Shown in pieces: positions 22,486 through 31,493 of a stretch of DNA of 64,000 nucleotides; within the stretch, counting starts at the first letter, position 1; each line of letters opens with the position of its first letter. This stretch comes from JAVBOW01 sp031550615 (GTDB lineage: Bacteria > Bacteroidota > Bacteroidia > Bacteroidales > Rikenellaceae), in assembly GCA_031550615.1 (NCBI GenBank), contig JAVBOL010000021.1:1-64000 (forward strand), given 5' to 3'. Both the position numbers and the translations under genes were made by a program. The notes below the pieces were generated by a model. It saw nothing but the letters and a program-made list of their open reading frames with translations. It did not search any database and was not told where the DNA came from.

Positions 22486-24594
22486 ATGAGAAAACTGCTT
22501 ATCGCGCTGGCATTGCCGGCTATCCTGCTGACGATGAACGCCTGTAACCAAAACAAGATCAAAGGCGACAACCCCTTTATGACCGAGTGGGACACCCCTT
22601 TCGGCGTACCTCCCTTCGATAAGATCACCCCTGCGGATTACACTCCCGCCTTAGTGGAGGCCATGGCGCGCCACACCGCCGAGATCGACTCGATAGCCGG
22701 GATAAAAGAGCCCGCCACGTTCGATAACAGCGTACTGGCTTTTGACAACAGCGGCGAAATGCTCGACCGCGTATGGCGCACCTTCTCCCTGGTTGCCCAA
22801 GCCGTCAACGGCCCCGAGATGCAAGCCATCGAAGAGGATATGACCCCAAAACTCTCCGCACACAACGACGGCATACTGCTCGACGAGCGGCTTTTCGCCC
22901 GTATCAAGACGGTCTACGAGTCGCGCGCCTCGCTCGGCGATGAGATGAAAATACGGCTTACCGAGAAAGTCTACGATAAGTTCGTGCGCGCCGGGGCGCT
23001 GCTTTCGCCCAAAGACAAAGAGCTGCTAAAGGGCATCAACGAGCGCCTGGCCTCGCAGACCTTCAAGTTCGGGGCCAACCTGCTTGCGGCCAACGGTGAT
23101 TTCCTAATGCTGCTCGACGAGGCCGACCTGGAGGGGCTGCCCGAAAACCTCAAAACCGCCGCCGCCGAGAAGGCCGAGGCCAAAGGACACGCCGGCAAAT
23201 GGGCATTCACGCTCGACAAGCCCACCCTGCTGCCCTTTATCACCTACTCCACGCGCCGCGACCTGCGCCAGCAACTCTACGAGGGCTATCTGAACCGTTG
23301 CAACTATGGCGACGGCAACGACAACAAAGAGGTTATCAACGAGTTGATCTCGCTGCGCGAACAGAAGGCCAAATTGCTGGGTTACGACACCTTCGCCGCG
23401 TTCGTGCTCGACGAGCAGATGGCCAAAACCCCTGCCAACGTTTACAACCTGCTAGACCAGCTGTGGACCCCCGCGCTGAATTGCGCCAAGGCAGAGCTCG
23501 ACGAGATGACCGCCCTGCTGCGCGCAGACGGCATCCAGGACGAATTCCGCTCGTGGGACTGGTGGTACTACGCCGAGAAGGTGCGCCAGAACAAATACGA
23601 CCTCAACGAGGAGATGCTGCGCCCCTACTTCTCGCTTGACAACGTGCGCGCGGGTATCTTCAATCTCTCCAACCGCCTGTACGGCATTACTTTCCGCCCC
23701 GTAAACATACCCACCTACCACCCCGAGGCCACGGCATGGGAAGTGCTCGACCGCGACCTCTCGCACCTGGGTATCCTCTACCTGGACTTCCATCCCAGGG
23801 CGGGCGAGAAACGCGGCGGGGCATGGTTCGACGAATTCCGCATCCAGTCCTACAAGGACAGTGTGAAGGTTTCCCCCATCACCTATATCGTCTGCAACTT
23901 CACCCGCCCCGTAGGCTCACAGCCCGCGCTGCTGGACCTGGACGAAACCTCGACCTTCTTCCACGAATTCGGGCACGCCCTGCACCACCTTTTCATCGAC
24001 GTGCCTTACAGGGGTCTGCACGACGTGGAGCGCGATTTCGTGGAGCTGCCCTCGCAACTGCTCGAAAACTGGGCGTTCGAACCCGCCGTGCTCCGCACCT
24101 ACGCCACGCACTACTCCTCGGGCGCCGTTATCCCCGACTACCTTATAACCAAGATACAGAACAGCAGCCTGTTCAACCAGGGGTTCATCAACACCGAGAA
24201 GATCGCCGCCTCATATTCGGATATGGATATCCACTCGCGCACCGAAACCGGCGAGATAGACGTGAATGCTTTCGAAAAACAGGCGCTCAATGAAAAACGC
24301 GGCCTCATTCCCCAGATCGAGCCCCGCTACCGCTACCCCTATTTCAGCCACATTTTCGACGGCGGCTACTCTGCCGGCTATTACAGCTACATCTGGTCCG
24401 AGGTGCTCGACAAGGACACCTTCGCGGCATTCGTCGAGTCGGGCGATATCTTCAACCCCGACCTGGCCAAGCGTCTGCGCGATGAGTTGCTCTCCAAAGG
24501 CGGCTCTGCCGACGGCATGACCCTTTACAAGAACTTCCGCGGGCACGAGCCCTCGATGGAACCGCTGCTCAAGGCGCGCGGATTGATGCAGTAG
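22486..24594 (+). CDS. dcp: Peptidyl-dipeptidase Dcp, M3 family, lipoprotein
   Basis: A 702-residue M3 zinc peptidase that removes C-terminal dipeptides. A lipoprotein signal (LLTMNAC, Cys about residue 20) places it at the periplasmic side or outer membrane. The zinc site is HEFGH (H493-H497) in STFFHEFGHALHHLF, with the third ligand Glu expected near VELPSQLLENW (about 525). The C-terminal block FSHIFDGGYSAGYYSYIWSEVLDKD is typical of the family. It has its own promoter and is followed by a terminator, so it is monocistronic. Confidence 0.93.
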   Translation: MRKLLIALALPAILLTMNACNQNKIKGDNPFMTEWDTPFGVPPFDKITPADYTPALVEAMARHTAEIDSIAGIKEPATFDNSVLAFDNSGEMLDRVWRTFSLVAQAVNGPEMQAIEEDMTPKLSAHNDGILLDERLFARIKTVYESRASLGDEMKIRLTEKVYDKFVRAGALLSPKDKELLKGINERLASQTFKFGANLLAANGDFLMLLDEADLEGLPENLKTAAAEKAEAKGHAGKWAFTLDKPTLLPFITYSTRRDLRQQLYEGYLNRCNYGDGNDNKEVINELISLREQKAKLLGYDTFAAFVLDEQMAKTPANVYNLLDQLWTPALNCAKAELDEMTALLRADGIQDEFRSWDWWYYAEKVRQNKYDLNEEMLRPYFSLDNVRAGIFNLSNRLYGITFRPVNIPTYHPEATAWEVLDRDLSHLGILYLDFHPRAGEKRGGAWFDEFRIQSYKDSVKVSPITYIVCNFTRPVGSQPALLDLDETSTFFHEFGHALHHLFIDVPYRGLHDVERDFVELPSQLLENWAFEPAVLRTYATHYSSGAVIPDYLITKIQNSSLFNQGFINTEKIAASYSDMDIHSRTETGEIDVNAFEKQALNEKRGLIPQIEPRYRYPYFSHIFDGGYSAGYYSYIWSEVLDKDTFAAFVESGDIFNPDLAKRLRDELLSKGGSADGMTLYKNFRGHEPSMEPLLKARGLMQ

Positions 24595-24610
24595 CCTATA
24601 CCTCAACACT

Positions 24611-24642
24611 AAAAACGCCGCCCCGGAAAGGGCGGCGTTTTT
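24611..24642. terminator. Bidirectional terminator between dcp and the STAS gene
   Basis: A 13-bp perfect stem (AAAAACGCCGCCC with GGGCGGCGTTTTT). Confidence 0.9.
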
Positions 24643-24692
24643 ACATGTATCAGCGCTGCAACTTCCCCGCAGGGGGGATGGGCGCAGCCCTC

Positions 24693-24983
24693 TTATTCGA
24701 ATTTGAAAAGGGCGGTGAAACCTGTCATATCGAAGATCTCCTTGATCTCGGGTTTCATGCTCTTAAGCACCAGGCTGCCGCCTTTGGCATTGGCGGCCTT
24801 CTGCAGCGAGAGGAACAGGCGCAGGCCCGAGCTGCTGACGTAGCTCAGATCGGCGCAATCCACTACCACGCCCAGCATATCCCCGTCGATTACGGGGGCG
24901 ATGGCCTTTTCGAATTCGGGCGAACTTACGGTGTCTATGCGGCCCGAGACCACGATGTTGTTTCCTGTGATGTTGATTTCCAT
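24693..24983 (-). CDS. STAS-domain anti-sigma factor antagonist
   Basis: A 96-residue single STAS domain like SpoIIAA/RsbV. The phosphorylatable serine lies in YVSSSGLRLFL (about residues 48-58), and FDMTGFTALF near the end is typical. In partner switching the unphosphorylated form binds an anti-sigma kinase and frees its target. It is the last gene of a four-gene minus-strand operon, 12 bp after the SpoIIE phosphatase gene, which would dephosphorylate it. The kinase could be the HATPase-like domain at the end of that phosphatase or the one fused to the ABC ATPase. The final target is not visible. Confidence 0.88.
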   Translation of the reverse strand: MEINITGNNIVVSGRIDTVSSPEFEKAIAPVIDGDMLGVVVDCADLSYVSSSGLRLFLSLQKAANAKGGSLVLKSMKPEIKEIFDMTGFTALFKFE

Positions 24984-24995
24984 AGCAATACGATT

Positions 24996-27338
24996 TTATT
25001 GGTTTGTAATAGTTTTTTTCATTGTGAAAACGTTCTTGCCGTTGACCCTCTGATATTCGACCTCGTTCATTATCTTCTTGACCAGGAACACGCCCAGCCC
25101 GCCTATCTGGCGCTCTTCCGCCGAGAGGGTGATATCCGGGTCCTCTTTCTGCGTGGGGTCGAATTTCTGGCCGCTGTCGGTCAGGGTGAGCACCAGCGTG
25201 CCGCCGTCCTTCTGCGCCGACACTTCGATCTGCTTCCGCTCCTCGGGCTTGTAACCGTAGAGGATGATGTTCGAAATGGCCTCTTCGAGCACCAGGTTAA
25301 GGTTCATGACCAGCGCGGGCGAGAGGCTCAGCAAATCGCCCAGCTGCTCGATGAACTGCTCCACGCGCGCCATCTCCTCCATGCGGTTGTCAATGGTCAG
25401 CGTGTGGCGGCTGCCCGAGTGGGTGCGGTCGAAACGTAGCGCAAGCATGGTTATATCGTCCGAGGGGATATTGCCGTTCACGTGCTCCTCGATATCATTG
25501 ACGGTCAAATCTATCTGTTTGCGGGGCGAATCCTGGGCATGGGCGGTGAGCAGTTTCAACAGCCGCTCTTCCCCATAGAGTTCCTTGCCGAAATTCTCGG
25601 CTTCGGTCACTCCGTCCGTATAGAGCATCAGGCACGTGCCGTCCGCAAGGGTCGCCTCCTCCTCGACGAATGGGAATCCTTCCATCACCCCTACGGGAAT
25701 GTTGGCTTTGACCTCGGCATAGCGGGTTGTCCCGTCGGGGGTCATCAGCACCGGGGGATTATGCCCCGCGTTGCAGAAGCGCATATGTCCCGAGGTCAGG
25801 TCGAGTATACCCACGAACAGCGTGACGAACATATTGGAGTCGTTATTATCCGAGATCGAGGCGGTGAGCGAACGCACGATCTCGCCGGGCGACGATTCGC
25901 CCGTGGCCACGGCGCGGAAAAGGCTGCGCGTAACGGCCATGAAGAGCGATGCGGGCACACCTTTACCCGACACGTCGCCTATGGCGAAGCAGAGCTTGTC
26001 GCCGTCCATAAAGAAATCGTACAGGTCGCCACCGACCTCCTTGGCGGGGCGCAGGGTGGCGTAGAGGTCTATCTCGCGACGGGCGGGGAAGGGCGGGAAG
26101 ATCTTAGGGATCATGCCCATCTGTATGTCGCGGGCGATGCGCAACTCACTCTCTATCTTCTCCTTGGCCGAGGTGGTATCCTGCAGGTTGGCGATATATG
26201 AGGTCAATTCGCTCTGCATGAATCCGAAAGAATCGGCCAGTTCGCGCATCTCGTCATGCGAGTGTATCACCGGCAACTGCGCGTTGAAATCTCCCCGGGC
26301 CACGCTGCGCGCCGACACGGCGAACTTTTTCAGGGGCCTCGCCATGCGGCTGATAATGCGCCAGCAAGCCAGGAAAAGGGCGACCATGCCCAGCCCGAAA
26401 ATGATGCTCACGTTGATGTTGTTGCGCCTCAGGTCGGCGAACACCTCGTTTTTAGGTATGACCGTCGCGATGCTCCATCCTGTGCGCGGCACAGGGGCGT
26501 AGAACACATACGAGTCGACCCCGTCGTTGTCAACCACGTGCATGCCGCTTTCACCGGCCATCATATCTTCGGCAAGGACGGCCACCTCGGGATCGACCAT
26601 ATCCACCGTGGCGGTGGCGAAGGTCTGGTTCAGGATGCGCTCTTTCTTGTGGTGGACGATGTAGGTGCCGTCCTGGGCTATCATAAAGGTGTACGACGCG
26701 TCGCTGGTCTTCATGCCGATTATCATGTCGGTGAGCCATTCGAGCGAGATGTCTGCCGTGAATATGCCCACGAAGCCACCCGTGCGGTCATAGATTGGCG
26801 AGGAGTAGGTGCACATCACCATCTGGCCGCCCCCCTCGTCATAATAAGGCGGACTCCAACAGGCGCATCCCAACTCCTTGGGCACACGGTACCAGTCCCA
26901 TGTAAAGTAGTCGTAGTCCTTTGTGCCGAGTTGTAGCGAAAGCACCTCCCCGCCCTCACCCCGGTATGAGTATGGCGCGTAATAATAGCCCTTGTCCTTG
27001 AAATAATAGGGTTCGAACGCTACCGTGGTGCCGTAAATATCGGGGTTGTCGGCGATCACCCTGCGGGTGATGCCGTAGATCGAGTCTGGTGCGATGCCGC
27101 GGTTGGCCACCACCCAGCGCAGGTTGCGTGGCGCGGATTCCACGCGGCGCAACACGTTATCGATCTTAAGGTTGATTATTTCGAGTTTGTCATGCGCGGT
27201 CTGGTAGGCGTTCTTCTCCAGCAGCCGCGACGAGAAATGGTAGAACGAAATGAACGCCGCGAAGAAGATAAGCGCGCACACCCCCAGGATGAATACGCTC
27301 AGTCGCGTGGAAAATGAATTCCTGATCCTTTTTAACAT
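24996..27338 (-). CDS. Membrane SpoIIE-type serine phosphatase with sensor and HATPase domains
   Basis: A 780-residue sensor protein. Order: transmembrane helix (about 12-33); periplasmic Cache-like domain (about 36-300; YYFKDKGYYYAPYSYRG, then TFMIAQDGTYIVHHKKERIL); second helix (about 308-328); HAMP (about 330-385); coiled coil (ASAKEKIESELRIARDIQMGMIP); PP2C/SpoIIE phosphatase (about 415-635; DLYDFFMDGDKL and DVSGKGVPASLFMA with metal Asp residues, later LYTDGVTEA); and C-terminal RsbW-type HATPase (about 650-780; LVLEEAISNIILYGY with the N-box, then GGLGVFLVKKIMNEV). It joins sensing, phosphatase and kinase in one chain. It lies 3 bp downstream of the ABC ATPase gene. Confidence 0.88.
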   Translation of the reverse strand: MLKRIRNSFSTRLSVFILGVCALIFFAAFISFYHFSSRLLEKNAYQTAHDKLEIINLKIDNVLRRVESAPRNLRWVVANRGIAPDSIYGITRRVIADNPDIYGTTVAFEPYYFKDKGYYYAPYSYRGEGGEVLSLQLGTKDYDYFTWDWYRVPKELGCACWSPPYYDEGGGQMVMCTYSSPIYDRTGGFVGIFTADISLEWLTDMIIGMKTSDASYTFMIAQDGTYIVHHKKERILNQTFATATVDMVDPEVAVLAEDMMAGESGMHVVDNDGVDSYVFYAPVPRTGWSIATVIPKNEVFADLRRNNINVSIIFGLGMVALFLACWRIISRMARPLKKFAVSARSVARGDFNAQLPVIHSHDEMRELADSFGFMQSELTSYIANLQDTTSAKEKIESELRIARDIQMGMIPKIFPPFPARREIDLYATLRPAKEVGGDLYDFFMDGDKLCFAIGDVSGKGVPASLFMAVTRSLFRAVATGESSPGEIVRSLTASISDNNDSNMFVTLFVGILDLTSGHMRFCNAGHNPPVLMTPDGTTRYAEVKANIPVGVMEGFPFVEEEATLADGTCLMLYTDGVTEAENFGKELYGEERLLKLLTAHAQDSPRKQIDLTVNDIEEHVNGNIPSDDITMLALRFDRTHSGSRHTLTIDNRMEEMARVEQFIEQLGDLLSLSPALVMNLNLVLEEAISNIILYGYKPEERKQIEVSAQKDGGTLVLTLTDSGQKFDPTQKEDPDITLSAEERQIGGLGVFLVKKIMNEVEYQRVNGKNVFTMKKTITNQ

Positions 27339-27341
27339 ACT

Positions 27342-28409
27342 TTATTTCAATATCATATTGATCGTCTGCCCGGCCGCCGTCCGCTCTTCGGTCAGGCTCT
27401 GCGTCAGGCCGCGTATTATAGAGAGGCTTATCATGTCGGCCTGTTCTAGCACCCCGGCGCACGATGCCGGCAGGGTGAATGAAATGGACACCTGCCCCGA
27501 GTTCTCCGAATAATCCAGCGACAGCTCCGTGCCCGCGTCCAGGGGCAGGATCTGCAACGATTCCTCGATAAGCAGCTGTATGCTGCGCAGCTGCGTGGCC
27601 GAGAGGAAGTGCTTGCCGCAGAAAGTCTCGATCTCGGCGTTAAGCGCATAAAGGTCGTAGTCGGGGCTGCCGATGCGGTAATTGAAGCTGCGCACACGGT
27701 TGATAAAGGCGCGCGTCTTCTCCTTCTGGGGATTATCGAATATCTGCTCCGGGGTGCCCTGTTCGTAGATTATCCCCTCGTCCATGTAGAATATGCGCGT
27801 GGATACGTCGCGGGCGAAACGCATCTCATGCGTCACGATAAGCATGGTCATGCCCTGGCGCGCCAGAGAACGGATAACGCCCAGCACCTCGCTGACCATC
27901 GTGGGGTCGAGCGCCGAGGTGGGTTCGTCGAAGAGTATGATGCTCGGGTCCATCGACAGGCAGCGGGCTATCGCCACGCGCTGCTTCTGCCCACCCGAAA
28001 GCTGGTTGGGATAGCTATCCGCCTTTTCGGCCAGGCCGACCGTCCTGAGCAGTTCGCGGCCACGCTCCTGGGCCTGTTCACGGGTGCGGCCCAGGAGTTT
28101 CACCGGACCTATGGTGAGGTTTTCGAGCACGGTAAGGTGCTCGAAAAGATTGAACGACTGGAAGACCATACCCATTTTCTGGCGCATGGCTGGCACGTTG
28201 GCGCCCTTGGCCAGTATGTCGTCGCTGCCGATCATTATCTTTCCCGAGGTGGGTTGGTCGAGCAGGTTAAGGCAGCGCAGGAAGGTGCTCTTCCCGGTGC
28301 CTGACGGCCCGATTATGGAGATCACCTCGCCGGGTGCGACAGTGGCGTTGACGTCCCGCAGGACCTGCAACGAGCCGTAGCTCTTTGTCAAATGTTCGAC
28401 CGTTATCAT
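27342..28409 (-). CDS. Polar amino-acid ABC transporter ATPase fused to a HATPase-like domain
   Basis: Residues 1 to about 240 form a GlnQ-type ATPase: Walker A GPSGTGKST (about 34-42), Q-loop VFQSFNLFEHLTVLEN, signature LSGGQKQRVA (about 133-142), Walker B IILFDEPTSALDP and the H-loop VTHEM. About 110 extra residues follow. They contain LRSIQLLIEESLQILPL and SIIRGLTQSLTEERTAAGQTINMIL, resembling the N-box and last strand of anti-sigma HATPase domains in a degenerate form. GlnQ normally ends near 245, so this is a fusion. It overlaps the permease gene by 4 bp (ATGA) and precedes the SpoIIE gene by 3 bp. Confidence 0.82.
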   Translation of the reverse strand: MITVEHLTKSYGSLQVLRDVNATVAPGEVISIIGPSGTGKSTFLRCLNLLDQPTSGKIMIGSDDILAKGANVPAMRQKMGMVFQSFNLFEHLTVLENLTIGPVKLLGRTREQAQERGRELLRTVGLAEKADSYPNQLSGGQKQRVAIARCLSMDPSIILFDEPTSALDPTMVSEVLGVIRSLARQGMTMLIVTHEMRFARDVSTRIFYMDEGIIYEQGTPEQIFDNPQKEKTRAFINRVRSFNYRIGSPDYDLYALNAEIETFCGKHFLSATQLRSIQLLIEESLQILPLDAGTELSLDYSENSGQVSISFTLPASCAGVLEQADMISLSIIRGLTQSLTEERTAAGQTINMILK

Positions 28410-31306
28410 TTCGAGGCAGGGATTTTATTGTTAAGGTAATCGAGCGCCACGCCGATCAGCCAGGCGATCAGGAAATAAACCGCCGCGACCAGGAGCAGCG
28501 GGAAGAATGCATCGAAAGTGCGCGAACGTATAATGTCCGAAGCCTTCGTCAGGTCGACCACGGCGATATAGCCCACCACCGAGGTCATCTTGAGCATCGA
28601 GATCAACTCGCCCTTATAGACCGGCAGCACCGTGCGCACGGCCTGGGGCATGATGATATTGATGAAAGTCTGCACCTTGGTGAACCCGAGGGCTATGCCG
28701 GCCTCTTTCTGCCCTTTGTCCACGCTCTGGATCGCCGTGCGGAACATTTCGGAAGAATAGGCGGCCATGTTGAGCGCGAAGGTGATAACCGCCACTATCG
28801 TGGCCGAAAGCCCCGAGGAGGCGAACACCACATAGAAAAGTATCATCAGCAGCACCAGCACCGGTATGCCGCGTATGAGGTTTATATACCCCCGGGCGAA
28901 ACCGTTTACAAACCCGCTGCGGCTCATGCGCATCGCGCACACCACCCCGCCCAGTACCGTGCCGAGCAGGGCGGCGAAGAGGGTTATCAGTAGCGTTTGC
29001 AAAAGCCCCTTCACGACCAGCATGTAGCGCTGTTCGAGGATCAGGTTGTTATAAAAACTCTCCTTAACGCGCTGGAGCCAGCTTTTTTGCTCTCCCTGCG
29101 CTACGGGGACCGTGTGGTCAAGAGCCAGCAGCACGTCCGGGTTCTCGAAATAACCAACCGTGAAATCCACCTTTTTGCGCCTCTCGTCTGTCGGGGTCAT
29201 ATTCGATATTATCATATCGATCTTTCCCGATTCGAGGGCGGCGATCAGCGATGCGAACTTCATATCGTGGAACTCCACCGGACGGCCCAATTTATACGCC
29301 ACGCGTTTTATCAACTCTATATCCAGCCCGGCATAATCGCCGCCAGAGATAAATCCCACCGGTTCGCGGGTGGCGGATATGCCCACCCTGATCGGGGTGC
29401 CGGATTCGACCTGCGGCACGCTCTCGACCACGTAGTCCGACCCGTCGGGACGCACCCAACGGTCTATTACCTGCTGCAACTCGCCGCTTTCGCTCATCTG
29501 CGTGATCACCTCGTTCAATCCCGCGAGCAGTGCCGGGTCTTTTTTCGACACGGCCATGGCGTTGGCGGCCTTGAAGAACCTCTCGGGCAGCACCGTCATT
29601 CCGCCGGCCTTGCGGGCTGCCGTCAGCGCCGTGGTGTAGGTGGTCACCACATAGTCGCTCTTGGCTGTGGAGAGCGACATGAGCGCGTCGTTTATATCGT
29701 CGAAATCCTGGACGTCCGCCTGGGGATAGTGCTCCCGGATGTACATTTCGCCCGTCGTGCCGGTCATGGCGGCGATGCGCGCGGTGGCCACATCGGGGTG
29801 TTGCGCCCCGCCGTAGCGCTCGTTGAGCACGATGGCCAGCGCGTGGCTGAGGTAATACGTGTCGGAGAAATCTATCTTCTGCGCCCTCTCTTCGGTGATC
29901 GTTATGGCCGAGCCGATCACGTCGGCCCTGCCCGAGGCGAGAGCGGTGATAAGGCTGCCGAAATTCAGGGTCAGGTACTCTATCGGGCGGCCCGCATAAC
30001 GGCCGAAACGCTCGATCAGCTCGATATCGAAGCCCGCGGGCTTGCCGTCTGCTACGAAATCGAACACGTCGGTGGCCCCGCAACTCGCAAAACGGATGGG
30101 CTTGCCCTCGCCCGGTGCGGGAAGCTCGGGCATTTTGGCCGTTTCCAGGTTGTCGAGCCAGCGTTCGCACATCTGCTTGTAGGTGCCGTCCGAGTTGATC
30201 TGCTTGAGGAATTCGTTGAACTGGTCGCGCAGCGCCTTATCCTTCTTGTTGAAACCGAAACCGTAGGGATCGTCGAAAAGCCTGTCGAGGATCTTATATT
30301 TACCGCTCTTCTTGAGCGAAACCTCATATACCACACCCTCGACGAACGCGACGTCGCTGTTGCCCGAGTCGAGCGAGAGCATCACGTCGGGATAGGTGTC
30401 GTAGCGCATCGGCGTGGCCGAGGGCATATTCTCGGTCACGTATTTATCGTAGAGGTTGCCCGTTATCACGGCGCAACGCGCCTCGGCGGCATCCTCGATG
30501 GTCGCGTAGCGTGGTTTGCCGTCCACCTCGCCCTCTTTTCCAACGGGCACGATCACCGCCGCGCCGCTCTCCACGTACGGGTCGGAGAAAGTGACCTTCT
30601 TTGAGCGCTCCTCGGTGATGGTCATCCCGCCGGATATGACGTCCGCCTTGCCCGAGGCGATGGCGGCTATCAGCCCACCGAAGTTTATCATCTGCATTTC
30701 GAGGGGACGCCCCGTGCGGCGGGCGAAAAGTTTCACCAACTCGGCATCCATGCCCGAAAGCTCACCGTCGCGCACGAAGCAGAAGGCCATCATCGTGCCG
30801 GGGCACGCATAGCGCAGCGGCTCTTTCGTCGGCTCGGGGAAATCCCCGCCGTCCAGCGACGCGAGGGTGCCGTCGCCCCAGAACTCGTTATATATTGCGT
30901 CGTAGGTGCCGTCCTTGCGCGTTTCCGCGAGGAACGCATTGAACTCGGCGACCAATTCGGGATCTCCCTTACTGAAGCCGATACCCAGCGGCTCGATATA
31001 AACGGAGCCTACCTCCTTATATTTGCCGGTTTTGTCATAGGAGCTCAGGTAGGTCAGCCTGTCGTAGACGCATGCGTCGGCCACGCCGTTATCCATCGCC
31101 AGGAACAGGTCCGCCTCGGCGTCCATGCGCAGGACCTTGGCCCGGGGATAGTTTTCGGTGATGTACGCGTCGTGGGTCGATCCCATGAGCACGGCTATAC
31201 GGGCGTGCGCCAGATCGTCCATCTCACTGACCCGGGTGCCTTTATCGCGTCCGCACGAGAGCAGAAGAAGGCCAAGGCACAGAACCAACAAGTTAATTTT
31301 TCGCAT
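28406..31306 (-). CDS. ABC transporter: tandem substrate-binding domains fused to permease
   Basis: About 966 residues with a lipoprotein-like signal (LLVLCLGLLLLSC; start taken at the second Met, 31306). It contains family-3 solute-binding (SBP_bac_3) sequence in an unusual order: a C-terminal half (about 30-150), two complete domains (about 155-395 and 400-630), then an N-terminal half (about 640-735). A MetI-type permease with about four or five membrane segments follows (about 765-965; the EAA-like loop reads EAGIALGFTKVQTFINIIMP). The import substrate is probably a polar amino acid. Fusing binding domains to the permease removes the need for a free binding protein. It is the first gene of the operon ending in the STAS gene. 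Confidence 0.85.
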   Translation of the reverse strand: MRKINLLVLCLGLLLLSCGRDKGTRVSEMDDLAHARIAVLMGSTHDAYITENYPRAKVLRMDAEADLFLAMDNGVADACVYDRLTYLSSYDKTGKYKEVGSVYIEPLGIGFSKGDPELVAEFNAFLAETRKDGTYDAIYNEFWGDGTLASLDGGDFPEPTKEPLRYACPGTMMAFCFVRDGELSGMDAELVKLFARRTGRPLEMQMINFGGLIAAIASGKADVISGGMTITEERSKKVTFSDPYVESGAAVIVPVGKEGEVDGKPRYATIEDAAEARCAVITGNLYDKYVTENMPSATPMRYDTYPDVMLSLDSGNSDVAFVEGVVYEVSLKKSGKYKILDRLFDDPYGFGFNKKDKALRDQFNEFLKQINSDGTYKQMCERWLDNLETAKMPELPAPGEGKPIRFASCGATDVFDFVADGKPAGFDIELIERFGRYAGRPIEYLTLNFGSLITALASGRADVIGSAITITEERAQKIDFSDTYYLSHALAIVLNERYGGAQHPDVATARIAAMTGTTGEMYIREHYPQADVQDFDDINDALMSLSTAKSDYVVTTYTTALTAARKAGGMTVLPERFFKAANAMAVSKKDPALLAGLNEVITQMSESGELQQVIDRWVRPDGSDYVVESVPQVESGTPIRVGISATREPVGFISGGDYAGLDIELIKRVAYKLGRPVEFHDMKFASLIAALESGKIDMIISNMTPTDERRKKVDFTVGYFENPDVLLALDHTVPVAQGEQKSWLQRVKESFYNNLILEQRYMLVVKGLLQTLLITLFAALLGTVLGGVVCAMRMSRSGFVNGFARGYINLIRGIPVLVLLMILFYVVFASSGLSATIVAVITFALNMAAYSSEMFRTAIQSVDKGQKEAGIALGFTKVQTFINIIMPQAVRTVLPVYKGELISMLKMTSVVGYIAVVDLTKASDIIRSRTFDAFFPLLLVAAVYFLIAWLIGVALDYLNNKIPASK

Positions 31307-31421
31307 CGGCAAAGGTTAAAATGATTATGTAAAAGTAATCTTTTATTAATGGCCATATGTACCATAAATACAATGACACACCTGGAAAAGAACAAATTTA
31401 ATCGTTTTTAATAAATTTCAT

Positions 31422-31429
31422 TACTTTTG
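31422..31429 (+). promoter_or_regulatory. -7 promoter box upstream of the PrsW-like gene
   Basis: TACTTTTG fits TAnnTTTG, with a T-rich -33 region near 31403-31409; leader about 58 nt. Confidence 0.5.
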
Positions 31430-31493
31430 TTGCTCAGGATGCGAAATTTTAGCCTTTAAATCTGGAATTTACGTCAATTTAACACTACACGCC

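Noticed and set aside
28997..30604. Long plus-strand ORF of 535 codons opposite the ABC permease fusion
   Set aside because: Antisense shadow; no start context and no recognisable domain.
27342..31306. A second free binding-protein gene for the ABC transporter
   Set aside because: All binding domains are fused in one chain; no separate gene is present on either strand.
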